A stretch of DNA of 43,628 nt from Pseudomonadales bacterium. GTDB taxonomy: Bacteria > Pseudomonadota > Gammaproteobacteria > Pseudomonadales > Azotimanducaceae. Within the stretch, counting starts at the first letter, position 1. The number at the start of each line of letters is the position of its first letter. The stretch covers positions 1 through 43,628 of the forward strand of contig JALZVT010000090.1 of NCBI GenBank assembly GCA_023300545.1, written 5' to 3'. The notes beneath the pieces were generated by a model. The model saw nothing but the letters and a program-made list of their open reading frames with translations. It was not told the DNA's origin and did not search any database. The translations under genes were made by a program, and so were the position numbers. Below are positions 6,345 through 13,263 of the stretch, piece by piece.

Positions 6345-8657
6345 ATGGGAATAATCTGGGCGGTTTTCGTCGTGGCTAAGCAGTCTAGTTATAGATTGTT
6401 TGACGCCGCTCGATTGGTGTTTCTTTTATTCTTGGCTTTGCTGGGAGTTGAGTCTGTCCGTGGCGACGATGATTACGTTTACGAAGTGCTGCCTCGAGAT
6501 TCCCTATGGAAGATTGCCGAGGAGTTCTTGCTTGATCCAGAACGTTGGCCAGAACTGTGGAAGTTAAATCAAGATATTGTTAATCCGGATTTCATCCTTC
6601 CAGGCGATCTGATTCGATGGGCTGCTGCTGAACCGATTACGCCAGCTTACGAATTGATTTCTCCTGCTGACGACGTGCCGCTGCAGGTGTCGGCACCAAC
6701 GGTTTCAAGTTCGCGTCAAAGCGACCCCTATGTCGATCAGCTAATCGATCCAGATATTTCCGAAGACAGTTTTCTGAATTTTGTGGCGGCAGAGCAAAAT
6801 TCGGGTCCATGGTCTGCCATTGATCAATCGCTGCAGTTGGTGGGGCTGTATCGTGATGATGACGGTAGCTTTAACTCTACCTTCGATTCTGGTCTGCACT
6901 ATATCGCACGTGTGAACACGAACAACTGGGGGCAACTTCGCCTCAATCTGGTTGCACTCAACGAGCGTCGGTTCTCGCCACGCCAAAACGTTACTGGCGA
7001 AGGGGCAATTCGAAAACAATCAGGTTTGGCAAGGCTTTCAATTGAACAATACAACTTGCCAATAACAGATTGGTTAAGCGTTGATAACGTACTGGGAACC
7101 CACCGTCAGGTTCGTTACAACCCCTTTAGAGAGCGCCCCAATCTTGTTAACTACCGGTTCTCGGCAGCTGAACCTGATGTGTTGGGCTTATCAAGCCAGT
7201 TCAAATTTGGTCGGTCTGGACTGGGTGTTTCGGTGGGCAAGCTCGGACAGACGCGAGGTACGTTGCTGCCTGGCTTTGAGCGAACTGAGGGCGACATAAA
7301 ACGGGTGCAGTTTACTCATGTGCGAGAACGCCACGCGATTAGCACCGACCTGTGGCGCACCGAGAATCAGACATCGGTTGATAATCGAACCGGTTTTCGA
7401 CTGTCTTATGATCACTTGCTGTCTCACAGCACCACGGTCAGTCTGACAGGAGCTGCTAGTGGTAGCAGCTATGCAGCACTTGCAGGAGGCTCTACCCAGA
7501 TAGGGGAAGCCAAGCACGACTACGGCGCCTATTATTTCGGGCAGGACGTGGTCTGGCTAGACTCCCGCATTGGCGATGATAATGTCGGTTCCTTTTACCG
7601 TTTTCATACGAAAAAAGGCAGACATACCTTTGGTAGCAGCATCGAGTTTCGCCGGGACGGGCTCGCTGATGATAGCGTGAACCAAACTGACACCGGATTT
7701 CTAAGCCTGAGTATGTCGCGCAGGGTCGGTCGCGGCAGCACGCTGAGTGGGGTATACAACTATCGGCGGACGACGTTTTCTGATCGATCCAGCAATGAGC
7801 ACAGCCTGCGTACCTTTTACACGCGAAGTCACCAACAGAACGCTAGAAGCAATCTGGGGCTCGTGTTGCGGGCTAGGGATGATTCCAACGAAACCCAACT
7901 AAACTACGGTTGGAGCAGGGATCTGGATAACGACTCAGCAATAGAGTTGGGTGCGAGCTATCGACACTCGTTCGGTTCTCTAGAACGTTCAAACGAAGCC
8001 GTTATCAATGGCAGCTGGAGTAAGCAGTTTGCCAGAGGAAGTTATCTGGCGCTGGGGCTGGGCTACAACCAAAGTCGATCCTCGCTCGATACGACTCGTG
8101 GTGCCACTGGCTACGTCAATTTTGACGCGCCGCTGTCCCAACGCCTATCGCTGTCGTTGCAACTGGATTACAACCGCAGCCAGGCAGACTCTGAGTTTGA
8201 TGAAGATATCTCGGATACGTTTTTTACCGATAACCGATTTGAAGATGAGCAGCTTAATGGTCTTCAACAGTTTTCCGCGCTTGTCAGCTTAACCTTTCGC
8301 CGCGGCGGACAGTCCAGATCGAATACGTTGCGTGGTACAGGACGTGGATCAGGCCGGGTGCAGGGCTACGTATTTGTGGACAACAATCAGGATGGTGTGC
8401 GCCAGTCTGGAGAGCCTGGCCTTCCTGGAGTAACGGTGTTTTTGAATAGCGTTTATCCGGTTGTTACAGATTCCCAAGGCGCTTACCGTTTCCCCAGTGT
8501 TGGGCTCGGTGAGCACTTTGTGTTTATTGACGAATCGACGCTGCCGTTACCCTGGACTCTGGTTAACGGTGAATACACGCCTGTGGGCGTTGACCTGCGT
8601 CGAACCACTAAGTTGGATATTGCTGTTAGTCCGATCAATCTAGCGGATACGGACTGA
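6345..8657 (+). CDS. LysM / outer-membrane beta-barrel-like / SdrD_B-like protein (candidate usher analogue)
   Basis: A 770-residue exported protein. A hydrophobic signal segment (about 23-36) is followed by a LysM peptidoglycan-binding domain (44-92; YEVLPRDSLWKIAEEF, then NPDFILPGDLI). A Pro/Ser linker precedes a long region (about 150-665) of alternating polar/hydrophobic strands with many Tyr, Asn, Arg and Ser, as in outer-membrane barrels. The last 100 residues form an SdrD_B/carboxypeptidase-regulatory-like Ig fold (about 672-740: GYVFVDNNQDGVRQSGEPGLPG, shortened as G-x-VFVDNN..GEPGLPG). Its length and barrel-plus-Ig layout recall chaperone-dependent ushers, but no classical usher signature is seen. 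It is divergent from a chaperone/subunit operon. A GTG at 6372 is an alternative start. Export and domains are well supported; the usher role is inference. Confidence 0.8.
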   Translation: MGIIWAVFVVAKQSSYRLFDAARLVFLLFLALLGVESVRGDDDYVYEVLPRDSLWKIAEEFLLDPERWPELWKLNQDIVNPDFILPGDLIRWAAAEPITPAYELISPADDVPLQVSAPTVSSSRQSDPYVDQLIDPDISEDSFLNFVAAEQNSGPWSAIDQSLQLVGLYRDDDGSFNSTFDSGLHYIARVNTNNWGQLRLNLVALNERRFSPRQNVTGEGAIRKQSGLARLSIEQYNLPITDWLSVDNVLGTHRQVRYNPFRERPNLVNYRFSAAEPDVLGLSSQFKFGRSGLGVSVGKLGQTRGTLLPGFERTEGDIKRVQFTHVRERHAISTDLWRTENQTSVDNRTGFRLSYDHLLSHSTTVSLTGAASGSSYAALAGGSTQIGEAKHDYGAYYFGQDVVWLDSRIGDDNVGSFYRFHTKKGRHTFGSSIEFRRDGLADDSVNQTDTGFLSLSMSRRVGRGSTLSGVYNYRRTTFSDRSSNEHSLRTFYTRSHQQNARSNLGLVLRARDDSNETQLNYGWSRDLDNDSAIELGASYRHSFGSLERSNEAVINGSWSKQFARGSYLALGLGYNQSRSSLDTTRGATGYVNFDAPLSQRLSLSLQLDYNRSQADSEFDEDISDTFFTDNRFEDEQLNGLQQFSALVSLTFRRGGQSRSNTLRGTGRGSGRVQGYVFVDNNQDGVRQSGEPGLPGVTVFLNSVYPVVTDSQGAYRFPSVGLGEHFVFIDESTLPLPWTLVNGEYTPVGVDLRRTTKLDIAVSPINLADTD

Positions 8658-8677
8658 ACCTGCTGTGCTGGCCTGTC

Positions 8678-9409
8678 TTAGGTTGGCTGCGTCCCTTTGG
8701 GTAAGCGCCTAGCGAGTTTTTTGGTTTCACTCGACTCTTGCGCGCTTAGTAAGCCAACTAATGCATCAAGTAAACTATGGAAAAACAGCTCGGCGGTCTC
8801 GCCGCGGAACGCGTTGGGTTGTCTCGCGTGGTGGCACATAGAGGCTGAGCAAAGTCGTATCGCTGTATCCATGCGTCGTTGGTAGCTGCTGTTACTGAGC
8901 TGCGGTAAAGCCTGCTTTAACAGTACGCCTATCTGCTGCCCGCTGGCGCCCCCGCCACCGTGTTGCGATGCGACGCTTAAGGCTGAGGATTCGGTTAGCG
9001 TCAGTTCGTGGCCAAATGCCTTTATGTAGCGCCGATAGGCGATATGTGATCGCGCCAGATCGAAAGACGGTTGAACCATGGCCGTGCAGAGTTCTCGTAC
9101 CGATGGCTGTGAGCTTTTTGTTAGCAGTGTTTCAAGAAGTTCTGCACGAAATTGACGGGTTTGGCGGGACCGTCTGGTGTGGATAGCGTCTATGAGTCCG
9201 GTCAGGCTCTTAAAGTGATACTGCAATGCCGATTCATTCTTCTGCTTGGCACCAGCGACGATATCGCGAATCGACACGTTTTCAATGCCGTGTTGAGCGA
9301 TGAGCTTTTCGGCAGCATCCATCAAGGCGGTTTGAGTCGCCTCACTACGGCTTTGTCTGGCTGTGCTCATGGTGGGTTCTGACCCGGTGTTAGGTGAACT
9401 GCTTGGCAT
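8678..9409 (-). CDS. TetR/AcrR-family transcriptional regulator
   Basis: A 243-residue protein. After a Ser-rich N-terminus, the DNA-binding helix-turn-helix is at about 20-70: ALMDAAEKLIAQHGIENVSIRDIVAGA..., then ALQYHFKSLTGLIDAI, the usual TetR hallmark (here YHF in place of the common YYHF). The rest is a helical ligand/dimer domain of unknown effector, with an AefR-like arrangement of late segments. Start choices are ATG 9409, GTG 9415 or ATG 9370; none has a clear ribosome binding site. It is convergent with the LysM protein gene (20-base gap) and divergent from the DUF4105 gene, which is the likeliest local target. Confidence 0.9.
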   Translation of the reverse strand: MPSSSPNTGSEPTMSTARQSRSEATQTALMDAAEKLIAQHGIENVSIRDIVAGAKQKNESALQYHFKSLTGLIDAIHTRRSRQTRQFRAELLETLLTKSSQPSVRELCTAMVQPSFDLARSHIAYRRYIKAFGHELTLTESSALSVASQHGGGGASGQQIGVLLKQALPQLSNSSYQRRMDTAIRLCSASMCHHARQPNAFRGETAELFFHSLLDALVGLLSAQESSETKKLARRLPKGTQPT

Positions 9410-9505
9410 GGCCACACTCTGTACTTTGTCTATTGGCAGTATATGTTGAGAGCGAGTTTAATGGGCAAGAGAGGGCTTTTATATGGCAAGTGTGGAAAAG
9501 GCGGC

Positions 9506-10600
9506 ATGCAGCAGCTGAATAACCTGTTTGTTCGAGTGGCAGGCTCCTTTGGAGGACCTACTACCCGGCATCCCGTGCGGTTTTTGTTTCGGGCATTGTT
9601 ACTGGTGCCGGTATTTTGTGGGCTAGTTTGGTCTGCACTTGCGTTATGGATAGACGGCCCAGAATCGGCAGCGGCCGCAGGTTTCTTGGTAACACTGCTG
9701 TTTGGCGCGTGGTGTGCTGTTGTTTATTACCTACGGCCATTTTGGCGTTGTACGTTAGGTATGGTCGTGCTCATAGCGCTGGTGTGGGGGTGGTGGCTGA
9801 CACTCGAACCCAGTAATAACAGGGATTGGTTGGCTGACGTGGCTCGCGTTTCTACAGCAACCCTGGATGGTTCTGTGCTCACGATAGACAACCTGCGCGG
9901 CTACGACCAACTGGGGAACCCTGACTCCGCGCTGCGATGGTCCACGCAGAGCTATGATCTTGATGAACTGGTTGGGTTTGATGTTTTTCTATCGTTCTGG
10001 GGCCCCAGCGCCTACGGCCACACCATGGCCAGTTGGGAGTTTGCTGATGGCAGACACTTGGCGATTTCAATAGAAACCCGCAAGGAACAAACTGAGGAGT
10101 TCTCGGCGTTACGCGGTTTCTTTCGTCAGTTTGAACTGTACTACGTGATTGCGGAGGAGGCTGATTTAGTTGCCTTGCGAACGGGGTACCGGGGTGAGCA
10201 AGTGGAGTTGTACCGTATTATCACCCCGGATGGCGGTGACAAGGCAATGTTGCTCGATTACGTGAAAAACGTTAACGAACTCGCGCAACAGCCTCGTTGG
10301 TACAACGCAATTATTGCCAATTGCACAACAACGATTTGGAGCCATGCAAAAGCAGCGGGGTCCAGCTTCCCGCTGGATTGGCGCTTGTTGGGTAATGGCT
10401 TTGTGGTGGAGCTGGGCTATGAGTTGGGCACCGTCAACAATTCGCTGAGCTATCCCGAACTTCGTGCGGTTAGTAATATCACTGACGTGGCTGCTGGTGC
10501 CCTATCGACAGCCACTTCTGCGGCGGATTTCAGCCGCAAGATTCGTCTTGGTTTACCGCCGCGGCCTGCGACGATTGTGGGCAAAGCGCTGCGCGATTAG
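9506..10600 (+). CDS. DUF4105 (Lnb N-terminal periplasmic domain) membrane protein
   Basis: With the start at 9506 the protein has 364 residues: two to three N-terminal membrane segments (about 25-95, e.g. ALLLVPVFCGLVWSALALW) and then a periplasmic domain. The motif WYNAIIANCTTTIW, with a conserved Asn-Cys-Thr-Thr, and earlier NRDWLADVARV and TIDNLRGYD, are characteristic of DUF4105/Lnb-N. This domain resembles papain-fold enzymes; the Cys is the likely nucleophile and a His in SAYGHTMASW may assist. Substrate unknown, possibly a lipid or peptide amide. GGAAAAGG precedes the chosen ATG; earlier starts at 9443 and 9461 are possible. Its 3' end is seven bases from the convergent hydrolase gene. 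Confidence 0.85.
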   Translation: MQQLNNLFVRVAGSFGGPTTRHPVRFLFRALLLVPVFCGLVWSALALWIDGPESAAAAGFLVTLLFGAWCAVVYYLRPFWRCTLGMVVLIALVWGWWLTLEPSNNRDWLADVARVSTATLDGSVLTIDNLRGYDQLGNPDSALRWSTQSYDLDELVGFDVFLSFWGPSAYGHTMASWEFADGRHLAISIETRKEQTEEFSALRGFFRQFELYYVIAEEADLVALRTGYRGEQVELYRIITPDGGDKAMLLDYVKNVNELAQQPRWYNAIIANCTTTIWSHAKAAGSSFPLDWRLLGNGFVVELGYELGTVNNSLSYPELRAVSNITDVAAGALSTATSAADFSRKIRLGLPPRPATIVGKALRD

Positions 10601-10607
10601 TGCGCCA

Positions 10608-12353
10608 TTAGGCAGCAAACTGTGTGGCCTGTCCTGCCACGATGTACCAAGTGACAAACAGTGCATTGATGAAGGCGCCCGGTAGGTAGCTGGCTGTGGC
10701 TCGAAAAGCGGACGTGCTAACCAAGGCGACTATGAATAACAAAGGTACAAACTGCATCATTACAATGGTATTTAGCGGTTCGTCGGGTGTGAGTAGACTG
10801 CCGGTAGCAAACAAACTCGCGTATTGAAGACCGAGAAACACAGCGAATCCAGCCATCAGTACAAAAGCGTTGCCCAGGTAAGAACCCAGCCCTCGATCGG
10901 TGCCGACTGACAGAGTGCCGTGCAGACCACGCAACATCACCACAAAGTAGAGCGTGAACGGCAACAGATAAAATAGCGCCATACCAAACTGATTCAAGCT
11001 CAGTGCTTTGACGCCTACAAACCAAAAGCGAAAGTCGACCAGAAACAGGTAGTCGACGATGACAACGGCCATGTAGCCAATACCAACACTCAGAAGCGCA
11101 ATTAGCATTGAGGCCAGCACGTTAACGCTCGCAAACGTTGCCGGTTCGGCTTCTCTGTTCTTACCGATGCGGGTTACCACAAGACCGAGCAGAGCGTTTG
11201 CGAGGGCCCAAAACACCACCTGATTGGTGATGCCCTGGGGCAGCCAGGCCGAGGGTGGCAGCGCTACCTCAGCCCATTTGAAAAACAGGTAGAAGGTGGC
11301 GACAGGAAGAACACTGAGACTGGTGGCTAGCAGCCACCATCGTCCGCTACGGCGCTGCCAAGCGGCGGGTGTTGACGGTTGCTGCAGAGAGGTGAAAACA
11401 GGCAATAGCAGCAGCAGGCGGAAACTACCGATCAGTAGGCTCACGAAGCCACATAGCGCGATCAGGGTGCCGAGTTCTTTGCGAAACCAAATTTGGTTGT
11501 CCGAATCGAGCGGGGTACCGCCTTTAAGTGTGGTCGAAAACCAGTCCAGCGCGTGACCGATGGCGTCGTGTGATATGTGGTCACCGGGGTGGGTGACGGG
11601 GGGTTGCTGCAGTATGCGGGCGGTGCCCCGACTGATATCGCCATAGAGTCGGCCAGTTTCTATGGCTTGGTTGGTCGCGAACAGCGCCTGCATTTTTTCG
11701 CTGCTAGCGGCATCCTGAGCGCGTGAGGTGCCCCACATAAGTGGTGAAAACTCGTCATAGAGTGAGAAGACCACTGACAGGTTGCGTGGCCATTGCGGTG
11801 TGCCGTCTGCGGCAAAGGGCGCGCCGGTGCTAGAGCCCTCCAACACCATGGCCCGGTAGCCGTCTGGGTGTGCGGCCGCCGCGGCCAAAACGGCCCAACC
11901 GCCCATGGAGTGGCCTTCGAGACCGATGTTGTTGGTGTCGACCATGTCCAGTGCGCGCAAATATTGCAAAGCAGCCGGACCACCAAAGCCGTTGCCAAAT
12001 GCGGGTGGCGCTGAATAGCCGTGACCGGTCTGATCCAGCGCCAGTACAACGTAGCCGCGCCGTGCGAACTCGATTGCGAAGCCAGACTGAACCTCTCTCG
12101 AGTTGATGTAGCCGTGCACGGCGAGCACACCGGGGGCCTTGGTTGCGGGGGTGGCTGTGGCAGGCACGTACAGAAGGGCACTTAAGGTCGCGCCGTCAGC
12201 GGTTTGAAAGCGCACATCGCTCACGCTGATGCCACCTGAGGTTTGGGTTAGGTGCGCGACCAGGGAGCCCAGAAAGATGCAGATCCAGCCTGCCAAAAAC
12301 AGTCGCCATGAGGGGGTCATATAGTAATCCGATTGGGTTCGCTCAAGTCGCAT
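10608..12353 (-). CDS. alpha/beta hydrolase with C-terminal polytopic membrane domain
   Basis: A 581-residue protein with an N-terminal membrane segment (about 16-36). An alpha/beta hydrolase domain follows (about 45-290): oxyanion HG (80-81), nucleophile elbow GHSMGG (147-152, Ser149) and a late His in THPGDHISHDAIGHALDWF. The remaining half has about seven to eight hydrophobic segments (from about 290), an unusual fusion. The catalytic domain resembles dienelactone hydrolase/acetyl-xylan-esterase-like enzymes acting on esters, and would lie on the periplasmic face if the first helix is an anchor. An ATG at 12320 is an alternative start and is closer to the membrane anchor. It is convergent with the DUF4105 gene. 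Confidence 0.85.
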   Translation of the reverse strand: MRLERTQSDYYMTPSWRLFLAGWICIFLGSLVAHLTQTSGGISVSDVRFQTADGATLSALLYVPATATPATKAPGVLAVHGYINSREVQSGFAIEFARRGYVVLALDQTGHGYSAPPAFGNGFGGPAALQYLRALDMVDTNNIGLEGHSMGGWAVLAAAAAHPDGYRAMVLEGSSTGAPFAADGTPQWPRNLSVVFSLYDEFSPLMWGTSRAQDAASSEKMQALFATNQAIETGRLYGDISRGTARILQQPPVTHPGDHISHDAIGHALDWFSTTLKGGTPLDSDNQIWFRKELGTLIALCGFVSLLIGSFRLLLLLPVFTSLQQPSTPAAWQRRSGRWWLLATSLSVLPVATFYLFFKWAEVALPPSAWLPQGITNQVVFWALANALLGLVVTRIGKNREAEPATFASVNVLASMLIALLSVGIGYMAVVIVDYLFLVDFRFWFVGVKALSLNQFGMALFYLLPFTLYFVVMLRGLHGTLSVGTDRGLGSYLGNAFVLMAGFAVFLGLQYASLFATGSLLTPDEPLNTIVMMQFVPLLFIVALVSTSAFRATASYLPGAFINALFVTWYIVAGQATQFAA

Positions 12354-12374
12354 GAGGTGATAAATGAGGTGATA
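12352..12374. repeat. 11-bp direct repeat at hydrolase start
   Basis: ATGAGGTGATA occurs at 12352-12362 and again at 12364-12374, one base apart. It covers the presumed start codon region of the minus-strand hydrolase gene. It could be a slippage duplication or part of a binding site; sequence alone does not decide. Confidence 0.5.
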
Positions 12375-12495
12375 TCTGCGTGGCTACAGTACCTGCTGGC
12401 CGGATTCGCTACAAAAGGTAGTTGCGACCCGTCTTGATAACTTGGGTGTCTATCGCCCAATATAGGCGCTGTCGATTTACTCTAAGGACGTGTGC

Positions 12496-13182
12496 TTGAA
12501 TCGTTCCGTTAGCCTTGCATGGCTCATACACCTTTACACCAGTCTCGGGCTGGTCTGCGCGCTCTACGCGATACTGGCATTGGTCGAGAATCACCCGCTT
12601 GATGTGTTTTTCTGGCTAGCGCTGGCATTTGCGATTGACGCCTCTGACGGTGCGTTGGCACGCTGGGCCCAGGTGAAAACCCACACCCCTAATTTCTCGG
12701 GGCGCAAGTTGGATGACATCACGGATTATCTTAACTACACCTTCATCCCTGTGTGTTTTATCTACCAGCAAGGGGTGCTTTCAGAGCCATGGCTGCCGGT
12801 ACTTGGCTTCACCTTGATTGCTTCGGCCTATGGGTTTTGTTCTGAGACTGCCAAGACTTCAGATGGTTTTTTCACAGGTTTCCCGTCCTACTGGAACGTG
12901 GTTGCCTTCTACCTCTATCTGCTTGAACTGCCGGCGGCAACGGCGGGTCTGCTGATATTAATATTGGCTGCCATGACCTTCTGGCCGGTACGTTACCTGT
13001 ACCCCTCAAAGTTCAAAGAGGCGCGTTGGCTCAGTATTGGTGGGGGAGCGCTTTGGGGAATTGGTTGTCTGTGGATAGTGTTGCAGCCAGAACCACCCTA
13101 TTTGGTGGTTGTTGGCTCGCTGGTCTATCCGATCTGGTACATGGCTTATTCGTTCTATTTGCACTATACCCGGCCCGACTAA
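12496..13182 (+). CDS. pcs: CDP-alcohol phosphatidyltransferase, phosphatidylcholine-synthase-like
   Basis: A 228-residue polytopic inner-membrane protein with about seven to eight helices. The catalytic motif is DGALAR, twelve residues, then GRKLDDITD: this is the CDP-alcohol phosphatidyltransferase signature with the longer spacing I associate with phosphatidylcholine synthase (Pcs), and the following DYLNYTFIPVCFIYQQGVL also resembles Pcs. Pcs condenses choline with CDP-diacylglycerol to make phosphatidylcholine. AAGGA lies seven bases before a TTG (12496), which I prefer to the GTG at 12490, only one base from that site. No choline uptake gene is beside it. The family is firm; the Pcs subtype is likely. 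Confidence 0.82.
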   Translation: MNRSVSLAWLIHLYTSLGLVCALYAILALVENHPLDVFFWLALAFAIDASDGALARWAQVKTHTPNFSGRKLDDITDYLNYTFIPVCFIYQQGVLSEPWLPVLGFTLIASAYGFCSETAKTSDGFFTGFPSYWNVVAFYLYLLELPAATAGLLILILAAMTFWPVRYLYPSKFKEARWLSIGGGALWGIGCLWIVLQPEPPYLVVVGSLVYPIWYMAYSFYLHYTRPD

Positions 13183-13216
13183 CAACCATCTGCTTTAGCC
13201 AACAAAAGTGACGGAT

Positions 13217-13258
13217 AAAAAAAAGGCGCGATCCGAAGATCGCGCCTCTCTTTGCTTT
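13217..13258 (-). terminator. Rho-independent terminator of the TonB receptor gene
   Basis: A perfect nine-base stem, GGCGCGATC (13225-13233) and GATCGCGCC (13238-13246) with a four-base CGAA loop. On the minus strand it is followed by a run of eight T residues (13217-13224), giving a textbook terminator just after the receptor's stop codon. On the plus strand it is followed by a weaker CT-rich tract and may also stop transcription from the phosphatidyltransferase gene. Confidence 0.9.
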
Positions 13259-13263
13259 GTCGG

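Noticed and set aside
6345-8657. Annotation as a classical FimD/PapC usher
   Set aside because: The N-terminus is a LysM domain and I see none of the usual usher signatures; only an analogy of layout and context can be claimed.
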